In this document: in pieces, positions 56,471-64,000 of the stretch
Position numbering within the stretch: position 1 is the stretch's first letter
Layout: each line of letters opens with the position of its first letter
NCBI GenBank assembly: GCA_038533575.1
Contig: JBCAYL010000001.1
Location: 1,764,226-1,828,225 of the forward strand
DNA length: 64,000 nucleotides
DNA from: Pseudomonadota bacterium
GTDB lineage: Bacteria > Pseudomonadota > Alphaproteobacteria > Rhodobacterales > Rhodobacteraceae
Direction: 5' to 3'
Made by a program: the position numbers and the translations under genes
The notes under the pieces: model-generated
Seen by the model: the letters and a program-made list of their open reading frames with translations, nothing else
Database searches by the model: none
Told to the model about the DNA's origin: nothing

Positions 56471-56973
56471 GGCGGACCACGGCGCAGCGCGTAGAGGTGA
56501 TCGGGGTGGTCATAGCCCTCAAGCATCACGTCGCGCTGCCGCACGCCGCCGAGCTTCTTGAGCAGGGCCACCGAGGCTGAGTTGTCGGGATCGACAATTG
56601 CGACCACTTCCGTATCGCCCGCTGCTCCGATAACGGCACGTACAGCTTCGGTCGCAAGACCCCGCCCCCACGAGCGCCGCGCAAAGCGAAAGCCAAGCTC
56701 CCAGTGATCCGGGCCCAGCCGCTCAGGCGCCGCCTTGAGGCTGACATATCCGATCACCGCGCCTGACGCGCGCTCTTGGGCAGCCCAGACGCCGCACCCG
56801 GGGCTGTCCTCTCCCGCTCCGCTCATGGCATCGGCGTGCCATTTTGCCTGTGCGGCTATGTCGAGCGGGCCGTGATCGCTGTACGCCATGACCTCGGCAT
56901 CGCCCAGAATTGCGGGCAATGCGGCCGCGTCTTCCGCCACCCACCGCCGCAGAACCAGGCGCGGTGTCAGCAT
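56467..56973 (-). CDS. GNAT family N-acetyltransferase (RimJ-like)
   Basis: A 168-residue acetyltransferase: 'MLTPRLVLRRWVAEDAAALPAILGDAEVM' start, 'VIGYVSLKAAPERLGPDHWELGFRFARRSWGRGLATEAVRAVIGAA' with the acetyl-CoA-binding R-x-x-G-x-G/A and 'ELGF..A...WGRGLATEA', and 'VAIVDPDNSASVALLKKLGGVRQRDV'. This is the Acetyltransf_3 group that modifies ribosomal proteins or small molecules. A GTG at 56986-56988, two bases after the nadE stop, would add five residues. It likely shares the nadE transcript. Confidence 0.85.
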   Translation of the reverse strand: MLTPRLVLRRWVAEDAAALPAILGDAEVMAYSDHGPLDIAAQAKWHADAMSGAGEDSPGCGVWAAQERASGAVIGYVSLKAAPERLGPDHWELGFRFARRSWGRGLATEAVRAVIGAAGDTEVVAIVDPDNSASVALLKKLGGVRQRDVMLEGYDHPDHLYALRRGPP

Positions 56974-56990
56974 CCGCGGCGTGCGCACCC

Positions 56991-58649
56991 TCAGCTCGGG
57001 TCGCGCCAGCGGCTCACGATCGGGTAGCGACGATCCAGCCAGAAGGCGCGGTGCGTGAGACGCGCCCCGGGGGCCGACTGGAAGCGCTTGTACTCGGAGA
57101 TGTAAAGCAAGTGCTCGATCTTCTTGACGGTTTCACGATCGTATCCCACGGCCACGCAATCCGAGACGCTCGCCTCCTCGTCCACCAGCAAGGTGAGGAT
57201 CCCATCGAGGACGTCGTAGGGCGGCAAGCTGTCCTCGTCCTTTTGGTCGGCACGCAGCTCCGCCGAAGGCGGCTTGTCGATGATCGAAACGGGGATCACC
57301 TCGCCCTCGGGGCCTTTCATCCAGTCCCTGTGATTTGCGTTTCGCCACCGGCACTGTTCGAAGACCCGTGTCTTGTAGAGGTCCTTGATCGGATTGTAGC
57401 CGCCCGACATGTCGCCGTAGATCGTGGCATAGCCCACCGCGACCTCGGACTTGTTGCCGGTCGTCAGCAGCATCTCCCCGAACTTGTTCGACATCGCCAT
57501 GAGCAGAAGCCCGCGGAGCCGGGACTGGATGTTCTCCTCGGTGACATCCGCGTCACGACCATTGAAGATCGGCGCGAGCGTTTCCGTCACCGCCGCGCGC
57601 GGGCCCGAGATGGGCACCGTGTCGTAATGCACGCCGAGCCGCTTTGCGATGTCCTCGGCGTCTGAAAGCGACCCGCCGGACGTATATTCGGACGGCAGCA
57701 TCACGCAGCGCACATTCTCCGCGCCAAGCGCATCGACTGCGATGGTGGCCACGATCGCGCTGTCCACGCCGCCCGAGAGACCGAGCAGCACCTTCGAAAA
57801 GCCTGTCTTGCCGAGATAGTCGCGGAGCGTCTCCACCATGACGCGGTAATCCTGCTCCCACGCATCGGGATGCGGTGCCCGCGGACCGTCGGCGATCACC
57901 CAGCCCGTGTTCGTCTGCGTGAACTCAATGGTCTCGATGGCCTCGTCAAAGACCGGCATCCGCGCAGCCAAGGCACCGCCGGCGTTGAGCGCGAAGGACC
58001 CGCCGTCAAAGCACTGGTCATCCTGGGCGCCGACCATGTTGAGATAGACAACAGGCAGGCCCGTCTCCGACACGCGCGCCACCATGTGGTTCAGGCGCAC
58101 GTCGAATTTCTCCCTGTGATAGGGTGACCCGTTCGGCACGATCAGGAGCTCCGCCCCGGTTTCGGCCAACGCCTCCGACACTTCCGGGTGCCATGCATCC
58201 TCGCAGATGGGCGTGCCGATGCGGATGCCATTCACCTCGTAGGGCCCCTGCACGGGACCCGGGGCATAGAGCCTCACCTCGTCGAAGATGCCGTCATTCG
58301 GGCGCTCTCGTTTGAGCACGCGATGTGCGATCTGGCCGCCCTCGAGGATGAAATATCCGTTGTAGAGCAATCCGCCTTGCCGGACCGGCCCGCCGATCCC
58401 GATCGCCGGCCCATCCGCGCAGACCGCGGCGAGTGCGTCGATTTCCGCCAGGGCCGCCGCAGCGAAAGCGGGCTTCATGATGAGATCTTGGGTCTGATAT
58501 CCGGTGATGAACATCTCTGGCAGGGCGAGCATGTCCGCTCCGGCGGCCTTGGCCTCTGCCCAGGCGTCCCGGGCCTTTTTCGCGTTGCCCTTCAGATCCC
58601 CGACCGTGGGGTTCAGCTGCGCCAGCGTCAGGCGGAATGTGCGTGGCAT
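56991..58649 (-). CDS. nadE: Glutamine-dependent NAD+ synthase
   Basis: A 552-residue two-domain NadE. The N-terminal nitrilase-type glutaminase has the Glu in 'LALPEMFITGY', the Lys in 'HRVLKRERPNDGIFDE' and the Cys in 'GTPICEDAWHPEV'. The C-terminal synthetase has 'VLLGLSGGVDSAIVATIAVDALG' (SGGVDS pyrophosphate loop), 'MSNKFGEMLLTTGNKSEVAVGYATIYGDMSGGYNPIKDLYKT'. It amidates deamido-NAD with ammonia from glutamine, completing the path in which nadD (25.2 kb) acts one step earlier. AAAGGAGG precedes the ATG. Confidence 0.97.
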   Translation of the reverse strand: MPRTFRLTLAQLNPTVGDLKGNAKKARDAWAEAKAAGADMLALPEMFITGYQTQDLIMKPAFAAAALAEIDALAAVCADGPAIGIGGPVRQGGLLYNGYFILEGGQIAHRVLKRERPNDGIFDEVRLYAPGPVQGPYEVNGIRIGTPICEDAWHPEVSEALAETGAELLIVPNGSPYHREKFDVRLNHMVARVSETGLPVVYLNMVGAQDDQCFDGGSFALNAGGALAARMPVFDEAIETIEFTQTNTGWVIADGPRAPHPDAWEQDYRVMVETLRDYLGKTGFSKVLLGLSGGVDSAIVATIAVDALGAENVRCVMLPSEYTSGGSLSDAEDIAKRLGVHYDTVPISGPRAAVTETLAPIFNGRDADVTEENIQSRLRGLLLMAMSNKFGEMLLTTGNKSEVAVGYATIYGDMSGGYNPIKDLYKTRVFEQCRWRNANHRDWMKGPEGEVIPVSIIDKPPSAELRADQKDEDSLPPYDVLDGILTLLVDEEASVSDCVAVGYDRETVKKIEHLLYISEYKRFQSAPGARLTHRAFWLDRRYPIVSRWRDPS

Positions 58650-58863
58650 AGATGCCTCCTTTGCGGGGTGGTCCGCAGCTCGCGCGCCGTGCCTATCGTG
58701 CGACGCGATCCTGCGGAAGCCCGCGCGCCATGTTCACGATAGAGATATGGGTGTTGTCTGCGCAGCCCACCTCATTTAGCGTTTGGTCGCACGTCGCCCA
58801 CAAGGGCCGCAGGGGCCGCGCGCCAGCTGCGGACATCGTGGGCCGAGGAGTGGGGTCATAACT

Positions 58864-60309
58864 ATGCAGTTTGCCTGGTTCGCAGCGGGCGCGATGGCGC
58901 TGAGCCTTTCAACAGGCGCGGCGTACGCGCAAGCCACTGCAACGAAGCAATTCGATGATGGCGGCGTCTACGAAGGTGAGTTCCGCAACGGTCTGCAACA
59001 TGGCCAAGGCACCTACCGGCTTCCGAGCGGGTACGAATATACCGGCGAATGGGTGGACGGAGAAATCCGCGGGCAAGGCACGGCGCGCTTCCCGAATGGT
59101 TCCGTCTACGTGGGAGAGTTCGCCCGTGGCAAACCCAGCGGTGAGGGACGCATCACCTTTGCCGATGGCGGGACCTACGAGGGAACATGGACCGACGGCA
59201 AGATCACCGGTGCAGGGACCGCGATCTACGCGAATGGCGTCCGCTACGAGGGCGGGTTTCGCGAGGCCATGCACCACGGCGACGGGACGATGACGACGCC
59301 CGAGGGCTACGTCTACGTCGGAAACTGGGTGAACGGCGTCAAGGAAGGCGAAGGCCGCATCACCTACCCGGACGGCGCGATCTACGAAGGGGACATGCTT
59401 CGCGGGGTGCGCGACGGGGTCGGCAAGCTCACGATGCCCGATGGCCTCATTTACGAGGGCCTGTGGGAAAACGGAGAGATCAACGGCACCGGCCGCCTCA
59501 CGCAGCCCAACGGCGACGTCTACGAGGGCACCCTCTCCGCCGGTCGGCGCGAGGGGCAAGGCCGCGTGACCTATGCCAACGGGGACACCTACGAAGGCGC
59601 GTTCGCCAATGACCTCCGCCATGGGCAAGGCACCTTCCGCGGTACGGATGGCTATATCTATGTCGGCAGCTGGATCGACGGTCGTGTCGAGGGGGTCGGC
59701 GAGGTCACCTACCCCGACGGATCCGTTTACACCGGTGAGTTCGCCAACGATGTCGCCAACGGCTTCGGCAAGATCGTCTATCCGGACGGCTCCTCCTACG
59801 AGGGAGCGTGGGTGGACGGCGTCATCGAGGGCCAGGGCATCGCGACCTATGCCAATGGCGTGGTCTACGAAGGCGGCTTCCGCAATGCGCTCAATCACGG
59901 CGAGGGCGTCATGACGTATGCTGATGGCTATCGGTACGAGGGCGCATGGATTGAGGGGCAACGCGAGGGCGAAGGGACCGCCACCTACGCTGACGGCACC
60001 GTCTATGAAGGCAGCTTCCTCGCTGGGCAACGTCATGGGCAGGGCAGCATCGTCATGCCGGACGGCTTCCGCTACGAAGGGGCCTGGGCGCGTGGGGAGA
60101 TCGACGGTGAGGGTGTCGCCACCTACGCCAATGGCGACGTGTACGAGGGGACCTTCCGAAACGGTCGCCGGCAAGGCGAGGGCACGATGCGCTACGCGAA
60201 CGGAGACTCGGCCAGCGGCACCTGGGAAGACGGCGCACTCAGCGAGGCACGCGAGATTATCATCGAGGCCGATGAGCCCGAGGATGCGGCCGAACCGACG
60301 GACGGCTGA
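58864..60309 (+). CDS. Exported MORN-repeat protein (18 repeats)
   Basis: A 481-residue protein with a signal peptide 'MQFAWFAAGAMALSLSTGAAYA' followed by 18 full MORN repeats of exactly 23 residues (G-x-x-Y-x-G-x-(W/F)-x-x-G-x-x-x-G-x-G-x-x-x-x-x-(D/N)) from about residue 38 to 450, one partial repeat, and an acidic tail. MORN repeats form elongated beta-rods that bind proteins or lipids. Nothing is joined to the rod, which suggests a periplasmic scaffold or surface binder. Unlike many bacterial MORN proteins there is no lipobox cysteine. DNA repeats of 69 bases are too diverged for recent duplication. Function unknown. Confidence 0.88.
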   Translation: MQFAWFAAGAMALSLSTGAAYAQATATKQFDDGGVYEGEFRNGLQHGQGTYRLPSGYEYTGEWVDGEIRGQGTARFPNGSVYVGEFARGKPSGEGRITFADGGTYEGTWTDGKITGAGTAIYANGVRYEGGFREAMHHGDGTMTTPEGYVYVGNWVNGVKEGEGRITYPDGAIYEGDMLRGVRDGVGKLTMPDGLIYEGLWENGEINGTGRLTQPNGDVYEGTLSAGRREGQGRVTYANGDTYEGAFANDLRHGQGTFRGTDGYIYVGSWIDGRVEGVGEVTYPDGSVYTGEFANDVANGFGKIVYPDGSSYEGAWVDGVIEGQGIATYANGVVYEGGFRNALNHGEGVMTYADGYRYEGAWIEGQREGEGTATYADGTVYEGSFLAGQRHGQGSIVMPDGFRYEGAWARGEIDGEGVATYANGDVYEGTFRNGRRQGEGTMRYANGDSASGTWEDGALSEAREIIIEADEPEDAAEPTDG

Positions 60310-60341
60310 CGGTCACAGGTGACTGTCACCGCTGGCGGGCA

Positions 60342-61001
60342 CTACCAGGGGACAGCCTCTCCTTTCCAATCATAGAAAGTACCGCTCTCTGCCGGCGTTC
60401 GCTTGAGGAGAACGTCTACAAGGTGGCGCGCGCTCTCGTCCGGAGACAGCTTGTCATGGCCACTGAAGCCTTCGGTGAATGAGGTCGCAACCGTGCCGGG
60501 ATGAAGCGCCACGAGCCGCGCCTCCTTGTGCGTCCTGCCGAGTTCCACGGCCGCGCCGTGGATGATCTGGTTCAAAGCGGCCTTCGCCGCCCGATACGAA
60601 TACCAGCCACCCAGCTTGTTGTCCCCGATGGAGCCGACGCGCGCAGAAAGCACCCCGCAGAAGGCAGCCCCTTCCCGCGGGAGAAGCTGTGGAAGATGCC
60701 GTAGGATAAGCGCTGGCCCGATCGTGTTCGTGCGGAATTGGTCCTCCATCGCCTCAGCCGTCAACGCCTTGAGCGATTTCTCGGGCCCCTGCCCCGCGCC
60801 ATCGAGCTTGCCCGTGGCCACCATGACGATGTCGAACGCGCCGAGCCCGCCGAGAGCTGCGTCCACGGCGTCAGGGTTGGTCACATCGAAACCGTCTTCG
60901 CTGCGGGAGAGCCTTGTGACGCGAAGCCCGCGCCCCTCGAGTTCCGCGGACAGCGCTTTTCCAATTCCGCCTGAGGCGCCGAGTACCAGTGCTTTTTCCA
61001 T
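60342..61001 (-). CDS. SDR family protein (CsgA/sniffer-like)
   Basis: A 219-residue SDR: 'ALVLGASGGIGKALSAELEGRGLRVTRLSRSEDGFDVTNPDAVDAALGGLGAFDIVMVATGKLD', 'VLSARVGSIGDNKLGGWYSYRAAKAALNQIIHGAAVELGRT' with catalytic Ser and Tyr-x3-Lys, and 'LVALHPGTVATSFTEGF'. The short length and ending 'SGTFYDWKGEAVPW' match the CsgA/C-factor-like group. The usual NNAG is replaced by 'VATGKLD'. The start is ATG 60999-61001 or an ATG 12 bases upstream. Divergent from the exported propeller gene by 129 bases. Confidence 0.82.
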   Translation of the reverse strand: MEKALVLGASGGIGKALSAELEGRGLRVTRLSRSEDGFDVTNPDAVDAALGGLGAFDIVMVATGKLDGAGQGPEKSLKALTAEAMEDQFRTNTIGPALILRHLPQLLPREGAAFCGVLSARVGSIGDNKLGGWYSYRAAKAALNQIIHGAAVELGRTHKEARLVALHPGTVATSFTEGFSGHDKLSPDESARHLVDVLLKRTPAESGTFYDWKGEAVPW

Positions 61002-61130
61002 GGCGGCGCACATAGCCTGCCAAGGTCGAGGGGCCAGCCCCTCGAGCTCCCCGAGATACGGGGCACAAAGAAGAGACGGCTTGTCCGGGAAATCACTTGC
61101 CCTGTTTGGGCCGTGGGCCACTTCTTCCCC

Positions 61131-61889
61131 ATGCGTTGCCTCGCCATGCTCTTTCTTGCCCTGCCGCTTTCCGCCGCGGCGCTCGAGCTGACGCATCGCG
61201 AGACGATCTCGCTCCGTGGTCCGTCCTCGCTTGAATTCGATCCCCTCCTCTGCGGCGTCTGGATCGCCAATGAGGGGCGCGAGGTGGCGTTCATGGGGCC
61301 CTCTGGAGAGATCACGCGGGGCTTCGAGACCGCTCTCTTCACCGCCAAATCGCTCACCGTGACGACAGAGGGTCTTCTCGTCTCCGACGGCACAGGCCGC
61401 TTCGAACTCCTGAGCAAGGACGGAGAACAGCTACGAGAGCCCTATCGCATCCCGGGCGCGATCTGGGACGTCGAGGGGATCATGGCGCGCCCAGGCAGCG
61501 GGCTCGTCATCACCCAGGATGCGGATGCGCGCGTCTGGGAGATAGACGCATCGGGCGAGGAACTCTGGGCCATCGAAGGGTTCGAGATGTCCCCTCCCAT
61601 GGTGGAGCCGCAAGGCATCGCATTCGACCGGCGCACGGGTGCTCTTTACGTCGTGGACGACCAGGAAGGCTCCAACAGCCTCTTCGAATTCGCGCCTGAC
61701 GGGACCTTCCTTGCCCGGCATTCCCTCGCGGAGTGGGGCCGCGACCCCGAAGGCATCGCGATCCAGGCCGATACCGGAACGATGTGGATCGGCTTTGACG
61801 ACGGCGGGGCACTTGCAACCTTCGACTACGTGCCGACACTGCGCGAAGACGCTCCGAACGCCACCTCAGACGCCTGCGCGCTCTTCTGA
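61131..61889 (+). CDS. Exported beta-propeller-like protein (SdiA-regulated/phytase-like)
   Basis: A 252-residue protein with a signal peptide 'MRCLAMLFLALPLSAAALEL' and repeated beta-propeller-type blades ('SSLEFDPLLCGVWIANEGREVAFMGPSGEITRGFE', 'DVEGIMARPGSGLVITQDADARVWEIDASGEELWAI', 'EPQGIAFDRRTGALYVVDDQEGSNSLFEFAPDGTFLAR', 'DPEGIAIQADTGTMWIGFDDGGALATFDY'). The recurring 'xxEGIAxxxxTGxLxVVxD' recalls SdiA-regulated and esterase-like phytase proteins. Two cysteines near residues 39 and 250 could bond. Periplasmic; ligand unknown. Confidence 0.75.
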   Translation: MRCLAMLFLALPLSAAALELTHRETISLRGPSSLEFDPLLCGVWIANEGREVAFMGPSGEITRGFETALFTAKSLTVTTEGLLVSDGTGRFELLSKDGEQLREPYRIPGAIWDVEGIMARPGSGLVITQDADARVWEIDASGEELWAIEGFEMSPPMVEPQGIAFDRRTGALYVVDDQEGSNSLFEFAPDGTFLARHSLAEWGRDPEGIAIQADTGTMWIGFDDGGALATFDYVPTLREDAPNATSDACALF

Positions 61890-61933
61890 GAAACCCCCTT
61901 CACACGTCGCTCCGCGAGTGTATGGTGCACCCT

Positions 61934-61990
61934 ATGCTGATCGCGACGCATAGCGCCGCCCTTCTGGGCCTTCTCCTTAGCCGCTCCTGA
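61934..61990 (+). CDS. Leucine-rich leader peptide (leuA attenuator)
   Basis: An 18-codon frame, MLIATHSAALLGLLLSRS, with six leucines, five of them in the six-codon run Leu-Leu-Gly-Leu-Leu-Leu at 61961-61978. It lies about 440 bases upstream of leuA, before the cupin gene. Its stop codon sits inside the 5' arm of a strong hairpin. This is the standard design of translation-coupled attenuation: ribosome stalling at Leu codons when charged tRNA-Leu is scarce alters RNA folding downstream. It is too short to be a functional protein. No clear Shine-Dalgarno; the leader is recognised from composition and position. Confidence 0.8.
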   Translation: MLIATHSAALLGLLLSRS

Positions 61991-62031
61991 GCGTGCCATT
62001 CGGCGCGACCGCTCAGGAGAGACCAGCGCCG
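61984..62031 (+). promoter_or_regulatory. Alternative hairpins of the leucine attenuator
   Basis: Stem A pairs CTCCTGAGCG (61984-61993) with CGCTCAGGAG (62010-62019), ten perfect pairs; it contains the leader stop codon in its 5' arm. Stem B pairs CGGCGC (62001-62006) with GCGCCG (62026-62031). B starts inside the loop of A and ends beyond it, so the two exclude each other. A ribosome stalled at the Leu run would leave A free to form; one at the stop codon would cover its 5' arm and let B form. B lacks a T-run, so termination could need Rho or act on translation of the cupin gene. Confidence 0.6.
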
Positions 62032-62062
62032 GCCAAGAAGACCCCAGCAAAAGACCACACCG

Positions 62063-62419
62063 ATGAAAGCCATTGACCTCGCAGAGAAGCTCGCGCTTTT
62101 CGACACCCATTGGGATCCCAAGGTGGTTGCCGGATACAACGGCAACGACGTCATGGTCGTGAAGTTCAAGGGCGCGTTCCCGTTTCACAAGCATGACGAC
62201 ACGGATGATTTCTTCCTCGTGCTCGAAGGCGAGATGGAGATGGATCGCGAGGATGGTCCGCCCGTTCGCGTGGGTGCCGGCGAGCTGATCGTCGTGCCCG
62301 CGGGCGTGGTGCACCGCCCTCGGGCGGTGAACGAAGTGAAGGTCTTGCTGATCGAGCCGAAAGGCGAAGCCAATACCGGCGACAGCGGCGCGCCGCCCGC
62401 GCCGAAGGACCACATCTAG
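62063..62419 (+). CDS. Cupin domain protein
   Basis: A 118-residue single-domain cupin: 'FPFHKHDDTDDFFLVLEGEMEMDREDGPPVRVGAGELIVVPAGVVHRPRAVNEVKVLLIEPKG' has the metal ligands His-x-His and the Glu of motif 1 in slightly altered form ('HKHDDTDDFFLVLEGEM') and the His of motif 2 ('PAGVVHRP'). Such mannose-isomerase-like cupins bind small metabolites or transition metals. It lies between the leucine leader and leuA with ten bases to leuA, so it is co-transcribed and under the same attenuator, which suggests a link to leucine synthesis or just a passenger position. Confidence 0.85.
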   Translation: MKAIDLAEKLALFDTHWDPKVVAGYNGNDVMVVKFKGAFPFHKHDDTDDFFLVLEGEMEMDREDGPPVRVGAGELIVVPAGVVHRPRAVNEVKVLLIEPKGEANTGDSGAPPAPKDHI

Positions 62420-62429
62420 GACGACCGAC

Positions 62430-63989
62430 ATGACCGACAGAGTAGTCATATTCGACACCACCCTGCGCGACGGAGAGCAATCCCCCGGCGCCACCATGAC
62501 CCACGATGAAAAGCTCGAGATCGCAGAGATGCTCGACGAGATGGGCGTGGACATCATCGAGGCGGGCTTTCCCATCGCCTCAGAGGGCGATTTCGCCGCG
62601 GTGAGCGAGATTGCCGAGCGCAGCAAGAAGGCCACGATCTGTGGCCTGGCACGCGCGAACCACAAGGACATCGATCGCTGTTGGGAGGCCGTGAAACACG
62701 CGAAATCCCCGCGCATTCATACCTTTATCGGCACGTCCCCTCTCCATCGCGCGATCCCGAACCTCACGATGGACGAGATGGCCGAGCGGATCCACGAAAC
62801 GGTCACCCATGCGCGAAATCTCTGCGACAACGTCCAGTGGTCGCCGATGGACGCGACGCGCACGGAATGGGACTATCTCAAACGCGTGGTGGAAATTGCC
62901 ATCAAGGCCGGCGCCACGACCATCAACATACCCGACACGGTGGGCTATACGGCCCCGGTGGAGAGTGCAGATTTGATCCGCCGCCTCATCGCCGAATGCG
63001 AGGGCGGGCCGGACGTCATCTTCGCAACCCATTGTCACAACGACCTGGGCATGGCGACAGCCAACAGCCTCGCCGCAGTCGAAGGGGGCGCGCGGCAGAT
63101 CGAATGCACGATCAACGGCTTGGGCGAACGTGCGGGTAACACGGCCTTGGAGGAAGTGGTGATGGCGCTGCGCACGCGCGCCGATATCATGCCCTTCCAC
63201 ACTGGGGTGGATGCCACCAAGATCATGGCGGTGAGCCGACGCGTCGCCTCGGCGGCGGGCTTCCCGGTCCAGTTCAACAAGGCCATCGTGGGCAAGAACG
63301 CCTTCGCCCATGAGAGCGGTATCCACCAGGACGGGATGCTGAAAAATCGCGAGAATTTCGAGATCATGCGTCCCGAGGACATCGGCTTGTCGGGAACGTC
63401 CTTGCCCCTCGGCAAGCATTCGGGGCGCGCGGCTCTCCGCGACAAGATGGAAAAGCTGGGCTACCCGATGGAGGCCAATCAGCTCGCTGATCTCTTCGTG
63501 CGCTTCAAGGATCTTGCCGACCGCAAGAAGGAGGTGGAGGACGACGACCTCATCGCGCTCATGAAGGACGAGCTCGCAGAGGACCAGAACGAGCACATGC
63601 AGATCAAGTCGCTCAAGGTGGTCTGCGGCACGGAAGGCCCGCAGACGGCAGACCTCGTCATGACCATCGAACGCACGGAACGGACGGCGCAGGCCACCGG
63701 GGACGGACCCGTGGACGCGACCTTCAATGCCGTCAAGGAGCTCTTTTCCCACGGCGCGCGGCTCGACCTTTATCAAGTGCATGCGGTGACCCAGGGTACG
63801 GACGCCCAGGCCACCGTGAGCGTGCGCATGATCGACGACGAGGGTCGTGTCGCCACGGGGCAGTCAGCGGATACCGATACCGTGGTGGCCTCCGCAAAGG
63901 CCTATGTGAACGCCCTCAATCGCCTGATCGCCCGCCGCGAGCGCGAGGGCTCGGACATCAAGATGGTGAGCTACAAGGACGCCGGCTGA
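62430..63989 (+). CDS. leuA: 2-isopropylmalate synthase
   Basis: LeuA condenses acetyl-CoA and 2-ketoisovalerate, the committed step of leucine synthesis, and is inhibited by leucine. The 519 residues show 'VVIFDTTLRDGEQSPGATMTHDEKLEIAEMLDEMGVDIIEAGFP' (HMGL-like barrel with catalytic Arg-Asp), 'FATHCHNDLGMATANSLAAVEGGARQIECTINGLGERAGNTALEEVVMAL' (metal-binding His-x-His and GxGERAGN), 'NAFAHESGIHQDGMLKNRENFEIM' and the C-terminal LeuA dimerisation/allosteric domain from about residue 390. Length is typical of the alphaproteobacterial form I. Regulation by the leader peptide upstream is likely. Confidence 0.97.
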   Translation: MTDRVVIFDTTLRDGEQSPGATMTHDEKLEIAEMLDEMGVDIIEAGFPIASEGDFAAVSEIAERSKKATICGLARANHKDIDRCWEAVKHAKSPRIHTFIGTSPLHRAIPNLTMDEMAERIHETVTHARNLCDNVQWSPMDATRTEWDYLKRVVEIAIKAGATTINIPDTVGYTAPVESADLIRRLIAECEGGPDVIFATHCHNDLGMATANSLAAVEGGARQIECTINGLGERAGNTALEEVVMALRTRADIMPFHTGVDATKIMAVSRRVASAAGFPVQFNKAIVGKNAFAHESGIHQDGMLKNRENFEIMRPEDIGLSGTSLPLGKHSGRAALRDKMEKLGYPMEANQLADLFVRFKDLADRKKEVEDDDLIALMKDELAEDQNEHMQIKSLKVVCGTEGPQTADLVMTIERTERTAQATGDGPVDATFNAVKELFSHGARLDLYQVHAVTQGTDAQATVSVRMIDDEGRVATGQSADTDTVVASAKAYVNALNRLIARREREGSDIKMVSYKDAG

Positions 63990-64000
63990 CAGACGCGGCA

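Noticed and set aside
58909-60174. Regular 69-base periodicity that could suggest a CRISPR or satellite array
   Set aside because: The period is the 23-residue MORN repeat of a coding gene; the DNA units are diverged and there are no constant repeats with variable spacers.

Overview
The window is GC-rich (roughly two thirds G+C), densely packed and largely syntenic with what is known from marine Rhodobacteraceae (Roseobacter group, Alphaproteobacteria). Supporting signs are a class I lysyl-tRNA synthetase, a 'second' glutamyl-tRNA synthetase, a fused ATP sulfurylase/APS kinase, Lrp divergent from trxB, many Rhodobacterales-specific small proteins, and a tRNA-Arg(UCU) with encoded CCA. The genus cannot be fixed from sequence alone.

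Layout. 0-6 kb holds housekeeping genes: proC (cut by the window edge), a YbjN protein, a UbiK-like BMFP protein, lgt, pgeF, a stand-alone Hint-domain protein, an Lrp regulator and trxB. At 6.2-8.3 kb is an unusual fusion of a MarR/EPS-type winged helix to the bifunctional sulfate-activating enzyme, preceded by two tandem palindromes. A tungstate ABC transporter (tupB-C-A), tRNA-Arg, a candidate structured RNA and uvrB follow (8.4-13.4 kb). 13.5-31 kb is a mosaic of short transcription units: small secreted proteins, a 763-residue beta-helix protein, SDR, AlkD-like DNA repair, lysK, dacB, a DMT transporter, nadD, a MOSC protein, a formate/nitrite-type channel and ettA.

31.3-33 kb is an accessory patch: a lower-GC two-gene unit (ImmA/IrrE-type peptidase plus a two-helix membrane protein) with an alphaproteobacterial SOS box at its start, next to a REP-associated tyrosine transposase that carries an inverted REP pair inside its own reading frame. 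33-42 kb returns to chromosomal genes: an SRAP paralogue without its catalytic cysteine, a TesA-like esterase divergent from a YbbA/YbbP-type ABC exporter, a MATE pump, gltX, and a Tat-exported metallo-beta-lactamase-fold protein.

43.2-56.5 kb is a divergent catabolic locus. The minus-strand arm encodes a regulator that joins a winged helix to a cytoplasmic ABC-type solute-binding domain, three SDRs, an M24-fold protein and an L-lactate-type flavin dehydrogenase. The plus-strand arm encodes a ribose-type ABC importer, a fourth SDR and a fumarylacetoacetase-family hydrolase. One SDR resembles 2-keto-3-deoxy-L-fuconate dehydrogenase; with the hydrolase and the lactate dehydrogenase this reads as the non-phosphorylated route of 6-deoxysugar acids to pyruvate plus lactate. 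A palindrome cluster lies between the arms.

56.5-64 kb has a GNAT acetyltransferase, nadE, an exported protein of 18 MORN repeats, an SDR, an exported beta-propeller-like protein, and leuA, which is preceded by a cupin gene and a leucine-rich leader peptide with alternative hairpins (translation-coupled attenuation).
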